From Oceanobacillus saliphilus (GTDB taxonomy: Bacteria; Bacillota; Bacilli; Bacillales; Amphibacillaceae): a stretch of DNA of 64,000 nt. Below, piece by piece: positions 26,294 to 34,776 of the stretch (within the stretch, counting starts at the first letter, position 1; each line of letters starts with the position of its first letter). The stretch is taken from assembly GCF_023522835.1 (NCBI RefSeq), contig NZ_JALCZU010000012.1, positions 50,383 to 114,382 on the forward strand, read 5' to 3'. The position numbers were made by a program, and so were the translations under genes. The notes beneath the pieces were generated by a model. It did no database searches and was not told where the DNA came from. It was given only the letters and a program-made list of their open reading frames with translations.

Positions 26294-27592
26294 ATGAAGA
26301 AAAAAATAACGTTGTTTTTCGTCTTATCCGTATTGACATTATTAATGGCTGCTTGTTCAAGCAGTACAGATGGAGAAGGGGAGGCTGCTGGTCCAGTTGA
26401 AATTGAATTTTGGTATGGATTAGGTAGTGAAGCTGATTTGAAAATGAAAGAAATTGTTGAAGGTTTTAATGACTCTCAAGATGAAGTAATTGTAAAACCT
26501 GTTCCACAAGCAAGCTACTCAGAAACATATCAAAAACTGCAAGCTGGAATCGCAGCAGGAAATGCACCTGGAGCATTTATTACAGACTTAGATACAATGA
26601 CAAATTTAGCTTTAAGAGATTCCCTTGCATCACTTGATGAATTTGCGAAAGCAGATAGTATTTATGATGAAGCTGACTTTCTTGATGTATTTATCGAACC
26701 AGCAAAAATTAATGATTCCTTGTATGGTATTCCAGCATACGGAACAACTCAAGTCATGTATTATCGAAAAGACATTTATGAAGAAGCGGGCATTAATCCA
26801 GAGGAAGCATTTTCATCTTGGGAAAATGTAGCTGAAGCATCAAAACAATTGCAAGAAGCCGGATTAGTCAATTACGGTCACCTGCCAATGTGGGGTTCCG
26901 GTAACTTAATCGATATAGCCTTAAGTAATGGAGGAGCAATTTTAAATGAAGCTGGTACAGAAGTAATGATCGATAGCCCGGAATGGGTGGAAGCATGGGA
27001 ATTTATGCGTACCCAACTTCATGAGGAAGAAACAATGAAAGTAAATTCAGGTGGACAAGGTTGGGAATATTGGTACCGTACAATCGATGAAGTTATGAAC
27101 GGATCTGCTGCAGGTTACACAGGCTCATCCGGTGATAAAGGGGATCTTGATTTTGAAATTATCGATTCCATTCCACAACCAGGTTTAAATGGAAATGATC
27201 CGAATCCAACTGTTGGTGCATTATATATGGCTGTACCTGAAATCAATAGTGATCAAGAAAAAGCAGCAGCCTACCAATTTATGAGCTATTTCTCCAGTGC
27301 AGAAGTAAATGCAGACTGGGCTCAAGCAATAGGTTACATCCCTGTAAGAGAATCAGCGATGGAAGTTCCTGATTATGCAGCATTTATAGAAGAAAATCCA
27401 TACGCATCTGTTCCATATCAACAAGCACAAACAGGAAGTCCCGATTTTGTAGACCCAACTGGTGGCAAAATCTTTGACGCGATTAGTATTGCTGTGGATA
27501 AGGTAGAATTGCAAAATGTTCCAGCAGCAGAAGCTTTAACGGAAGCAAAAGTAAATGCGCAACAAGCACTAGATGAATATAACAACAATTAA
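26294..27592 (+). CDS. ABC importer substrate-binding lipoprotein (UgpB-like)
   Basis: 432 residues. Signal peptide of lipoprotein type: KKKITLFFVLSVLTLLMAAC, with Cys21 in the lipobox. The mature protein is a type I/cluster D extracellular binding protein: EIEFWYGLGSEADLKMKEIV, GAFITDLDTMTNLALRD, IPAYGTTQVMYYRKDIYEEA and AVPEINSDQEKAAAYQF. The SEADLKMKEIVEGFN start and the W/Y-rich pocket (GGQGWEYWYRTID) resemble UgpB, which binds glycerol 3-phosphate and glycerophosphodiesters. Binding specificity cannot be read with certainty. Tethered on the outer face of the membrane. Confidence 0.88.
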   Translation: MKKKITLFFVLSVLTLLMAACSSSTDGEGEAAGPVEIEFWYGLGSEADLKMKEIVEGFNDSQDEVIVKPVPQASYSETYQKLQAGIAAGNAPGAFITDLDTMTNLALRDSLASLDEFAKADSIYDEADFLDVFIEPAKINDSLYGIPAYGTTQVMYYRKDIYEEAGINPEEAFSSWENVAEASKQLQEAGLVNYGHLPMWGSGNLIDIALSNGGAILNEAGTEVMIDSPEWVEAWEFMRTQLHEEETMKVNSGGQGWEYWYRTIDEVMNGSAAGYTGSSGDKGDLDFEIIDSIPQPGLNGNDPNPTVGALYMAVPEINSDQEKAAAYQFMSYFSSAEVNADWAQAIGYIPVRESAMEVPDYAAFIEENPYASVPYQQAQTGSPDFVDPTGGKIFDAISIAVDKVELQNVPAAEALTEAKVNAQQALDEYNNN

Positions 27593-27616
27593 AAATTGAA
27601 TCTGGGAGTGATTACA

Positions 27617-29056
27617 TTGACGATAGAATTACCAATCGTCCTAGCAAAAGCAACGAATCGTCTAAACCAACCATTCACGTTTCACGTTCCAGATCATGTC
27701 CATTCCATAACGATTACCGTACAAACGGAACAGCAGATGTGGCTTACTTATATGGTTTATGACGAACAACAGGAGTTAAGAGCGCAATATTTAAAGGGGA
27801 AATCTCCCAATACGATCGTAATTAATCAAGATAAGTTCAAAACAAGTCCCTATACGATATACGGACCCCTCCCATCGGGGGAATGGATGATTGATCTTGC
27901 TCTCATCACGAAAGAAGCGTTGGCATCTGACCATCAGGTAGCGAAAGTTACGATTCAATATAATGAAGAACAGAAATTAATAGCGGATAAAATCTTTTGG
28001 CAAGATAAAAACAGTGCTCGTTTTCAATTAAATGATTTCGATTCAAAGAAAATCTATCCATCAAAGAGCAAATGGTATAAAGGAGATTTCCATACACACA
28101 CGATTTATTCAGATGGTCAAATGACGAGAGAAGAAAATATGATTAGCGCCAAGCATCAAGACTTAGACTTTTTTGTTGCTACCGATCATAATATCGTGCC
28201 AACTTCATGGCATGAGAAACAGGATATATTAGTTATTCCTGGTGTGGAAGTAACTGCACAACAAGGACATTTTAACGTCTTAGCTACGGATACTTCTCCT
28301 TTTTCCAATAACAAACTAGCTGATATGGAAACGGAAGAGGGAATGAAACGGATTATTCAAAGTGATTATGGCAATGCCGTCATTTCTATTAATCACCCGT
28401 TTTTAACGGAATGGAAATGGTTATTTACGGAAACACCATTGGATCAAATCGACTCGATTGAAATTTGTAATGATCCAACCTATCCTGATAATGAAAAGGC
28501 AACAGAAATGGCTTTGACAGCCTGGAATGTTCTGCTCAATGACGGTTACAGAATTACTGGAATTGGTGGATCGGATTCCCATTTGAAGCCGACGGAGACA
28601 TACGAGGGAAGTAAGCTACCATCCTTAATTGGTGACCCTGGTACGTTCGTCTATGGTGAGGGGTTATCAGCAGATCAAATTGTCAAAGGTTTGAAACAAG
28701 GAAATGTTGTTGTTTCAAGAGAAGCATTCATCCAGTATTCTATCGACAGCTTCATTTCAGGTGATCAATGTACTGTAACAGAAGGGACAGCGAAAGCATC
28801 TGTAGATACAGATACCCCTATTTATTTTGAATGGATCGTCGATGGAGCAATCATAAAAAAAGAACATGGGAATCAATCGGAGTATACGTTTAACTTTAGT
28901 GATCAGGAATACCATTGGATTCGAGTCGATGTCAGATACGAGGATGGCCGTTTTTATGGCTTTTCTAATCCAATCTATTTCAACGATAAAAAACCAACCA
29001 TCACAACCTGGGGACAGCTCCTTGCCATTACGAAGGAAATTTTGCCTCATGATTAA
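27617..29056 (+). CDS. PHP-domain phosphoesterase of CehA/McbA type
   Basis: 479 residues from a TTG after CTGGGAGTGATTACA; a TTG at 27596 has no ribosome site. The first ~150 residues form a beta-rich domain. The PHP metal-binding motifs follow: KGDFHTHTIYSDG, FFVATDHNIVP, VIPGVEVTAQQGHFNVL, ISINHPF and GIGGSDSH, matching the family's His/Asp/Glu metal ligands. A C-terminal ~80-residue Ig-like segment ends the protein. There is no signal peptide, so it acts in the cytoplasm. CehA-like PHP proteins hydrolyse phosphoesters or related esters. Placed after a Ugp-like importer and before a phosphatase, it likely cleaves the imported phosphodiester (inference). Confidence 0.85.
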   Translation: MTIELPIVLAKATNRLNQPFTFHVPDHVHSITITVQTEQQMWLTYMVYDEQQELRAQYLKGKSPNTIVINQDKFKTSPYTIYGPLPSGEWMIDLALITKEALASDHQVAKVTIQYNEEQKLIADKIFWQDKNSARFQLNDFDSKKIYPSKSKWYKGDFHTHTIYSDGQMTREENMISAKHQDLDFFVATDHNIVPTSWHEKQDILVIPGVEVTAQQGHFNVLATDTSPFSNNKLADMETEEGMKRIIQSDYGNAVISINHPFLTEWKWLFTETPLDQIDSIEICNDPTYPDNEKATEMALTAWNVLLNDGYRITGIGGSDSHLKPTETYEGSKLPSLIGDPGTFVYGEGLSADQIVKGLKQGNVVVSREAFIQYSIDSFISGDQCTVTEGTAKASVDTDTPIYFEWIVDGAIIKKEHGNQSEYTFNFSDQEYHWIRVDVRYEDGRFYGFSNPIYFNDKKPTITTWGQLLAITKEILPHD

Positions 29057-29786
29057 AGGTGTTTTATTCGATAAAGATGGTACATTAGTAGAATTCAACT
29101 CCCTTTGGGTCAACTCTACGTATACGATGATTCATTCGATTGTAAGTAAATATATGAAAAAAGATATAGAGGAAACAAGTCAAAAAATTGCAACAGCAGT
29201 TGGCTTAACTGGAAATCAGGTAAAAGAAGATAGTATTTTAGCTGGTAAAACGTCCGAAGATTTAGCACATGTCATTGCGAACATGTTGGGTGCAGATAAA
29301 AATGCCATTCACGAGCAAGTCAATCAATTTTATTATCAATCGGTCGTCGAAAATAGCGATGAGATACAAGCGATTTGTGATCTTCCATCCCTCTTCAAAA
29401 AATTAAAGAAGAATGGATTAAAAGTTGGCATCGTTACTGCAGATAACGCGGACGTAACGGAGTATACCATTCAAAAACTTGGTATTGAGCGTTATGTTGA
29501 TTTTATGGGAACAGCCGATTTGTACGACAAAAAACCAGGAGCCGAAGCGATGGAGGTGTTCTGTAAAAAGTTTAATTTGCAAAGCGATGAGATCATTCAT
29601 ATTGGTGACACCTCGGTTGATATGGAATTTTCCAAGCATGGTCTGTTCGGTATCGGAGTACTATCAGGTGTCAGTTCAGAAGAAACGTTGAAACAATACA
29701 CTCCATACGTAATCGATTCGGTAGCAGAATTAATAGATACCAATGGTAGATTTCGTATTCCAGGTTTTCCACAACTTCAGCAGTAA
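29049..29786 (+). CDS. HAD superfamily phosphatase (Gph-like)
   Basis: 245 residues from ATG 29049, overlapping the PHP gene by 8 bases, so translation is coupled. HAD motifs: I LFDKDGTLV (Asp8 nucleophile, Asp10), II VGIVTADN, III KKPGAEA, IV HIGDTSVDM. The helical cap between motifs I and II puts it in subclass IA with phosphoglycolate phosphatase-like enzymes. As the last gene of the operon it could remove phosphate from the monoester released by the PHP enzyme. A terminator follows at 29814-29847. Confidence 0.9.
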   Translation: MIKGVLFDKDGTLVEFNSLWVNSTYTMIHSIVSKYMKKDIEETSQKIATAVGLTGNQVKEDSILAGKTSEDLAHVIANMLGADKNAIHEQVNQFYYQSVVENSDEIQAICDLPSLFKKLKKNGLKVGIVTADNADVTEYTIQKLGIERYVDFMGTADLYDKKPGAEAMEVFCKKFNLQSDEIIHIGDTSVDMEFSKHGLFGIGVLSGVSSEETLKQYTPYVIDSVAELIDTNGRFRIPGFPQLQQ

Positions 29787-29813
29787 ATTAAATAAAGTGA
29801 AGCTATTGCAGTA

Positions 29814-29847
29814 AAAAGCTGCTAGACCTTTGGTTTGGCAGCTTTTA
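29814..29847 (+). terminator. Terminator of the ABC/PHP/HAD operon
   Basis: AAAAGCTGC / GCAGCTTTT stem with a 16-base loop and T-rich tail. Confidence 0.8.
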
Positions 29848-29902
29848 TCTATGCTTTGTATCGTACATCCATCCACTCATCTCAGAAAAGGAGGAAAGCT
29901 AT

Positions 29903-30217
29903 ATGGCTTATTTACTACTAGCATTTTCAATTGTATTAGAAGTTTGTGGATCGATTCTATTAAAAGTATCGAATGGATTTACGAAATTTCTGCCGGTCGT
30001 TGGTGTACTGATCGGATATGGTTTGGCCTTCTATCTTCTTGCGAAAACATTACGGTACCTTCCTTTGGGCGTTGTGTATGCAACCTGGAGTGGGGCAGGA
30101 ACGATTTTAACGACGATTGCTGGTGTGCTTATCTTTAAGGAAAAAATCAATAAACAAGCTTACATAGGGATTGCATTATTAACGGTTGGATTACTGATGA
30201 TGAATGTAGTGGAGTAG
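29903..30217 (+). CDS. SMR multidrug efflux subunit, EbrA-like
   Basis: 104 residues, four membrane helices, with the essential Glu13 in SIVLEVCGSILLK. The YATWSGAGTILTTIAGV segment in helix 3 is the Qac/Ebr signature (YAxWSGxGT). It precedes a second SMR gene by 12 bases. Paired SMR proteins (EbrA/EbrB in B. subtilis) form heterodimers exporting cationic dyes such as ethidium by proton antiport. ATG after AAAGGAGGAAAGCTAT. Confidence 0.88.
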   Translation: MAYLLLAFSIVLEVCGSILLKVSNGFTKFLPVVGVLIGYGLAFYLLAKTLRYLPLGVVYATWSGAGTILTTIAGVLIFKEKINKQAYIGIALLTVGLLMMNVVE

Positions 30218-30229
30218 AGGTGATTGAAT

Positions 30230-30568
30230 ATGAAAGGAATTATATTTTTAATGGTTGCCATCCTTTTTGAAGTAGTCGGTTCTGTCATGTTAAAGTTGTC
30301 AAACGGATTTACCGTTCTGTTACCAACCCTTGCAGTAGGAATCGGATATCTTGTAGCATTTACATTTTTCAGCTTTGCCTTAAAAACGATCCCGCTGTCG
30401 ATTGGATATGCCGTTTGGTCAGGATTAGGAACAATCTTAACGACAGTTCTAGGCATTTTCCTATTTAACGAAAGTACATCTATCCTTAAATTCACCGGCC
30501 TAACCATCGTAATCATAGGCATCATGCTGCTGGGGAAGCATGGGGACGGTTCTCCTGCTTCTAATTAG
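30230..30568 (+). CDS. SMR multidrug efflux subunit, EbrB-like
   Basis: 112 residues from the ATG after AGAGGTGATTGAAT; the TTG at 30224 is too close to the ribosome site. Four helices with Glu14 (MVAILFEVVGSVMLKLSNGF) and GYAVWSGLGTILTTVLGIF. Partner of the upstream EbrA-like protein. The C-terminal residues KHGDGSPASN are encoded by a copy of dispersed repeat family C (30534-30561), so the tail is probably a recent extension rather than family sequence. Confidence 0.88.
   Translation: MKGIIFLMVAILFEVVGSVMLKLSNGFTVLLPTLAVGIGYLVAFTFFSFALKTIPLSIGYAVWSGLGTILTTVLGIFLFNESTSILKFTGLTIVIIGIMLLGKHGDGSPASN
30534..30561 (+). repeat. Dispersed repeat family C copy inside ebrB-like 3' end
   Basis: GGAAGCATGGGGACGGTTCT then CCTGCTTC, matching the reverse complement of 4764-4793 with one internal mismatch. 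It supplies the last ten codons of the SMR gene. Confidence 0.6.
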
Positions 30569-30632
30569 AATAATTATTATTTGGTAACTTTATCAAGATT
30601 TTAGGAAATATAATTCTCTCATGGGGTCACAC

Positions 30633-30662
30633 CTGGACAATTTCAGGCTACATTGTCCAGCT
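30633..30662. terminator. Hairpin after ebrB-like gene
   Basis: CTGGACAAT / ATTGTCCAG with a 10-base loop. No T-run follows, so it is a weak terminator candidate. Confidence 0.45.
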
Positions 30663-30687
30663 AAAAAGCTTTATACAAGAGAAAAAC

Positions 30688-30730
30688 TAGGAAACCGACT
30701 CTTAAAATGTGAGTCGGTTCCTGTTTTTTC
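30688..30730 (+). terminator. Terminator
   Basis: AGGAAACCGACTC / GAGTCGGTTCCT (one bulged A) followed by GTTTTTTC. Ends the EbrAB-like transcript. Confidence 0.8.
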
Positions 30731-30824
30731 TTCTAATCCGTTTTTGAGAAAGGAGGTGTCATGAGGTCTCCCGATTATGAACGAGTGTCTCCCTTTTAAT
30801 GGGGTGCTTCTACAAATTTTCCTG

Positions 30825-31139
30825 TTAGGAGACAAGTTTCAGACCTATGGCAGCACTTAATACCATCCCAATAAAAACAAGTCTATTCCAGTCTCTTGAT
30901 TCGCCATATAGAATCATTCCTACGATGGCCCCGCCAGATGCACCAATTCCTGTCCAGATAGCATATGCTGTACCCATCGGAATAGTATTCATGGAATAGG
31001 CAAGAAATACAAAACTTAAACCAAATCCGAGAATTAACATAACCAACGATTGCCACTTATGGTCGTTATGCAATTTGTTAATCATTGTCACACCAACCAT
31101 TTCGAATAAACCTGCTAAGATTAACGAAAACCACGCCAT
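30825..31139 (-). CDS. ykkD: Guanidinium exporter subunit, YkkD/GdnD-like SMR protein
   Basis: 104 residues, four helices, Glu13 in LAGLFEMVGVTMIN. It contains PMGTAYAIWTGIGASGGAIV, the YkkD version of the helix 3 signature, and ends AIGLKLVS. Its ATG shares one base with the ykkC stop (TGATG), so the pair is translationally coupled. In B. subtilis YkkC and YkkD act together, and the guanidine-I riboswitch upstream here marks the pair as a guanidinium export system. Confidence 0.92.
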   Translation of the reverse strand: MAWFSLILAGLFEMVGVTMINKLHNDHKWQSLVMLILGFGLSFVFLAYSMNTIPMGTAYAIWTGIGASGGAIVGMILYGESRDWNRLVFIGMVLSAAIGLKLVS

Positions 31140-31480
31140 CAGGACTCAGCTCCTTCTTCGACATTATCCTTTGTAACTAATTTCAGACCAATTACACCAG
31201 CTAATAACAATAAAATGAAAAGAATTTTTTCAATCTTGAATGGTTCTCCAAAGAAAAGAATCTCTGAAATAACAACACCGGCAGTACCCAATCCAACAAA
31301 AACGGCATAGACAGTACCAACCGGAAGCTTTTTCCCTGCCATGATCAAAATATAGAAGCTGATAATGATAGAAATAATCGTACCAGACCAAGTCCAGAAA
31401 TCATCAGCGTGTTTTAGACCAATAACCCAAAAAACCTCAAAGAAAGCAGCAATAAAAACTTTCAACCAACCTGAATTCAT
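31139..31480 (-). CDS. ykkC: Guanidinium exporter subunit, YkkC/GdnC-like SMR protein
   Basis: 113 residues from the ATG after CGGAGGTGTTTTTA; the upstream ATG at 31504 lies in the leader. Four helices with Glu15 in [19 protein letters not shown], the Gdx-type signature, and [20 protein letters not shown]. It ends [13 protein letters not shown], as YkkC does. Together with YkkD it should exchange guanidinium for protons across the membrane. Expression is under the guanidine-I riboswitch at 31515-31635. Confidence 0.93.
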   Translation of the reverse strand: MNSGWLKVFIAAFFEVFWVIGLKHADDFWTWSGTIISIIISFYILIMAGKKLPVGTVYAVFVGLGTAGVVISEILFFGEPFKIEKILFILLLLAGVIGLKLVTKDNVEEGAES

Positions 31481-31514
31481 TAAAAACACCTCCGAATGTT
31501 TCATTCTAAAAAAA

Positions 31515-31560
31515 CAAAAAAGCCTCAGAAGATCACTCTTAAAGTTTCTCCCGGGCTTTT
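31515..31560 (-). terminator. Riboswitch expression-platform terminator
   Basis: Minus strand: AAAAGCCCGGGAGA pairs with TCTTCTGAGGCTTTT (with G-U pairs), followed by TTTGTTTTTTT. The 5' arm is the last conserved strand of the aptamer, so ligand binding should block terminator formation. Confidence 0.8.
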
Positions 31561-31635
31561 ATCCCTCCGTGACACAGCAAAGCTGCGTGTTTTCTCTCGG
31601 ACCAGACCAACATTTGTTGCGGAACCCTAGAAAAC
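31545..31635 (-). ncRNA. Guanidine-I (ykkC) riboswitch aptamer
   Basis: The minus strand reads CTAGGGTTCCG, TGGTCTGGTCCGAGAGAAAA, CACGC-loop-GTGTCACGGAGGGATAAAAG and CCCGGGAGA, in the order and with the conserved residues of the ykkC/yxkD leader. It lies 65 bases before the ykkC start and overlaps a terminator, so guanidine should switch transcription on. Confidence 0.95.
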
Positions 31636-31659
31636 AAGGTAACTATTTAATTGATTATT

Positions 31660-31688
31660 ATTATATAGGTATCTAGAAAATTATTCAA
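31660..31688 (-). promoter_or_regulatory. SigA-type promoter for riboswitch-ykkCD
   Basis: Minus strand TTGAAT, 17 bases, TATAAT, ~25 bases before the aptamer. Confidence 0.7.
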
Positions 31689-31844
31689 AGATAACACCCG
31701 AGCTTATCAGCAATCGTGAATCCAGACCTAATGAACCACAGCTAAGTACTGTCAATGACTTTCGAATCAATTCCAGTTCAACGATTTTTAGGAAAACTAG
31801 ACTATTCTCTCATTTTTTAGAATTTACAGATAAAAATATTGAAT

Positions 31845-31924
31845 AATAAAGCGTTTACAATTATAATAATCTATATAGTTTGTTTGATGTCCAAATTAAT
31901 TAAAGGTTTTTGTAAGCGTTTTAT
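31845..31924. promoter_or_regulatory. Two candidate cre (CcpA) sites upstream of the GH3 gene
   Basis: ATAAAGCGTTTACA at about 31845-31858 and TGTAAGCGTTTTAT at 31911-31924, each matching most positions of TGWNANCGNTNWCA. Carbon repression of a secreted glycosidase would be expected. The surrounding 390 bases contain no other gene. Confidence 0.45.
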
Positions 31925-32071
31925 CAAATGCTTGCCAACCTACATAAGGCTATCACCGAAACATATGGTGCCAACTTATTTATCAAATGAAGGGGGGAGA
32001 AAACCGGATCTTCAAATAAACTATCCGTAATTGTCCAGTTTTACACTTGAAAAAAGCGAAGGAGGAACAAC

Positions 32072-34375
32072 ATGCACCGAAAATGGAAGAAATTAAAAAA
32101 AGCAGGCATCGTTTCACTTGTATCTCTTATGGCTATATCTCCTGCAGGTCCGATTTATGGGGCTGCAGATGAGGAAACAAACAGCCCGAATGTGGAAACA
32201 AGGGTGAAAGAAATCATAACAGTAGATGGTCAATCTTTCAGGGATTTAAATGGAAATGGAGTAGTGGATGCATATGAAGATTGGAGACTACCGGTGGAAG
32301 ACCGTGTGGGTGACCTGATTTCCCAAATGACCGTGGAAGAGAAAGCAGGATTAATGCTAATTTCTACCTTTAACAATACTTCGAGCCGCGTAAAAATCGA
32401 GGAAGATCATTTGCGGTATTTCATTGTACGTGATGATCCGGAACCACGGGATCTCGCTGCCCGCAATAATGAATTTCAGGAGTTGGGAGAAGCTTCGAGA
32501 CTTGGGATTCCAGTCGTGATGACATCCAACCCACGAAACCATGTTAATCCAAATCAGACATATGGTCATGCTGAAGCAGGAGGCCAGCTGTCTACGTGGC
32601 CAGGGGAACTCGGACTTGCTGCGACACAGGATCCTGAGCTTGTAAAGGAATTCGCTGAAACTGCAGCAAAAGAATGGCGTGCTGCCGGTATGCATAAGCT
32701 TTATGGGTACATGGCTGATTTGCTGACAGAACCACGCTGGACGAGAACAGATGGTACGTTTGGAGAAGATCCGGAGTTAGTAGCAGATATGATGACTGCG
32801 ATTGTGGAAGGATTCCAAGGTGACGAGCTGGATGAAAACAGTGTTTCCCTGACAATCAAACACTTCGCAGGTGGCGGTCCACGTGTAGATGGCACAGACC
32901 CGCATCATGTGTGGGGGAACACAAATGAGTATCCAACGGAAGGTAGCCTATACAATTACCACCTGCCACCGTTTGAAGCAGCGATAGCGGCAGGACCAAC
33001 GTCAATCATGCCGTATTATGCAAAGCCAGTGAATGAGCCGAGCGCACTTCAATTGCCGGAATATCTCTGGTACAGTGAGAACGAACAGTTTGAAGAAGTC
33101 GCTTTTGCTTATAATGAGCGTATGCTTCAAGGGTTATTGCGTGATGAGCTTGGCTTTAAGGGCTATGTCAATTCTGACACTGGAATCATTTCCGATGGAG
33201 ACCGTCCATGGGGTGTCGAGCATTTGAGCGAGCCTGAACGCTATGCGAAAGCAATTAGTGCAGGGACAAATATGTTCTCTGGTGGAACCAATGTACAACC
33301 GCTTATTGAAGCAATCAACACAGGTTTGGTAGAGGAAGCTGCCATCGACAATTCGATTTCCTTCCTTTTGACAGAAATCTATCAACTTGGATTATTCGAA
33401 AATCCTTATGTTGATCCGGAATTAGCACAGGAAATAGGAGATGACCCGGCCTCACAGGCACTTGCAGATGAAGCGCACCGCAAGTCAATCGTTCTCTTGA
33501 GAAATGGACATGCAGAGACTGGACAAGTATTGCCGATTTCTGATAACGAATTAAAAGATATGAAGTTGTATGTGGAAGTATTTATGAAAGATGAAGAAGA
33601 TGCAGCTGAAGCCAGCACCGGACTAGGACATTCTATTAAACTGGCTGACCCATCTATTGATATCGTGGAATCTCCTGAAGAAGCAACACATGCTTTTCTT
33701 ACAGTGATGCCTTCTCTTAGCTGGAGAGCAGATGATACCGAGGATGATCCACCATCCATTGAATTGAAAAAGGATGCAGATACAGGAATTGATTCAGAAC
33801 GCATTTTGGAACTGCAGGAAATAGTTGAAACGACCATTCTTGGTGTTAATATGACAAATCCATGGTTGATCGATGAAATTGAGCCAGGTGCAGATGCTGT
33901 ATTGGCAACTTTCAATACGACACCAGATGCCATTGTTGATGTCATCCGTGGCAAATACAATCCGACAGGGAAACTTCCATTTACTGTTCCAGCTGATATA
34001 GATGCTGTCGAAAATAATGCATCAGACGTACCTGGCTATGCAGAAACATTCGACTATGCTTATACAAATGCTGCTGGTGATGATTATGCCTTGAACTTCG
34101 GCCTTTCTTATAAGAAAGCATCCGATATCAAAGAAGCCATTGACCAATTTGAGATTGAAGGAGCATTCGCCAACAAAGGCACGGCACGTTCCCTTCAGGC
34201 ATTATTGAACCCGGTGGAAAACTTTGAGCAGCAAGGTGAAGCAGAAGAAGTCATTAGTCACGTAGAAAAATTCATCAACAAACTGGATCAAAACTATCAA
34301 AAAGGATCCGTATCCGAAGAAGCACATGCCCAACTGGAAGCAGATGCAACTGAACTGCTGGAAGTCTGGCAGTAA
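32072..34375 (+). CDS. Secreted glycoside hydrolase family 3 with C-terminal FIMAH-like domain
   Basis: 767 residues. The signal peptide ends near GPIYGA-A (residue ~31). A GH3 N-terminal TIM barrel (~75-400) includes KHFAGGGPRVDGTDPHHVWG and the nucleophile Asp at about 369 in GYVNSDTGII. The GH3 C-terminal domain (~430-670) includes SIVLLRNG and ends with TGKLPFTVP. Residues ~690-767 look like the Firmicute FIMAH domain (IKEAIDQFEIEGAF, LQALLNPVENFEQQ). It resembles exo-acting beta-glucosidases or glucan hydrolases; exact substrate unknown. ATG after GAAGGAGGAACAAC. Candidate cre sites lie upstream, and a strong terminator downstream. Confidence 0.88.
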   Translation: MHRKWKKLKKAGIVSLVSLMAISPAGPIYGAADEETNSPNVETRVKEIITVDGQSFRDLNGNGVVDAYEDWRLPVEDRVGDLISQMTVEEKAGLMLISTFNNTSSRVKIEEDHLRYFIVRDDPEPRDLAARNNEFQELGEASRLGIPVVMTSNPRNHVNPNQTYGHAEAGGQLSTWPGELGLAATQDPELVKEFAETAAKEWRAAGMHKLYGYMADLLTEPRWTRTDGTFGEDPELVADMMTAIVEGFQGDELDENSVSLTIKHFAGGGPRVDGTDPHHVWGNTNEYPTEGSLYNYHLPPFEAAIAAGPTSIMPYYAKPVNEPSALQLPEYLWYSENEQFEEVAFAYNERMLQGLLRDELGFKGYVNSDTGIISDGDRPWGVEHLSEPERYAKAISAGTNMFSGGTNVQPLIEAINTGLVEEAAIDNSISFLLTEIYQLGLFENPYVDPELAQEIGDDPASQALADEAHRKSIVLLRNGHAETGQVLPISDNELKDMKLYVEVFMKDEEDAAEASTGLGHSIKLADPSIDIVESPEEATHAFLTVMPSLSWRADDTEDDPPSIELKKDADTGIDSERILELQEIVETTILGVNMTNPWLIDEIEPGADAVLATFNTTPDAIVDVIRGKYNPTGKLPFTVPADIDAVENNASDVPGYAETFDYAYTNAAGDDYALNFGLSYKKASDIKEAIDQFEIEGAFANKGTARSLQALLNPVENFEQQGEAEEVISHVEKFINKLDQNYQKGSVSEEAHAQLEADATELLEVWQ

Positions 34376-34393
34376 AACAAATTTTATAAAAGT

Positions 34394-34435
34394 AAATCCC
34401 TATGGCAGTTTTAATATGTTGCCATAGGGATTTTT
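34394..34435 (+). terminator. Terminator of the GH3 gene
   Basis: AAATCCCTATGGCA / TGCCATAGGGATTT stem with T-run. Confidence 0.9.
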
Positions 34436-34518
34436 CATTTTTATGTGAAGTGAGGACGAATGCTGTTTTATGAGCAATTAGTATAACAAGTGATGGACGA
34501 GTTACTAGTTAATCGAGG

Positions 34519-34690
34519 GGTGCTCTCTCCCGAGTATAGCGGTTGCTCTCCCGTCTGGCAGGTGCTCTCTCCCGAATAGAGTAGTTGCTCTCCCGAATGG
34601 CGGATGCTCTCTCCCGAGTAGAGTGGTTGCTCTCCCGAATGGCGGATGCTCTCTCCCGAGTAGATAGAACGTTCTCCCGTTTTACCTGGC
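34519..34690. repeat. 42-bp tandem repeat array, about four units
   Basis: Units start GGTGCTCTCTCCCGAGTA and continue GAGTGGTTGCTCTCCCG then AATGGCG. The first three are exactly 42 bp; the fourth is divergent in its second half. Each unit carries two CTCTCCCG words. A related single unit with GGTCTCCCGATTATGAACGA appears at about 30764. There are no ribosome sites or open frames. Confidence 0.85.
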
Positions 34691-34703
34691 GCGAAAAAGA
34701 AAA

Positions 34704-34753
34704 GGAACGGTTCTAGTGCATCCTCGAACGAAGCACTAGAACCGTTCTTTTTT
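34704..34753. terminator. Bidirectional terminator
   Basis: GGAACGGTTCTAGTGC / GCACTAGAACCGTTC stem with A-rich 5' and T-rich 3' flanks. It ends the minus-strand gene 34777-35532. Confidence 0.9.
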
Positions 34754-34776
34754 CATTAGATTTGACCTTTCCTAAC

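Noticed and set aside
30761-30799. Tiny ORF (12 codons) after a perfect AAAGGAGGTGTC site
   Set aside because: Located after a terminator and resembling a unit of the CTCTCCCG repeat; no evidence that it is translated.
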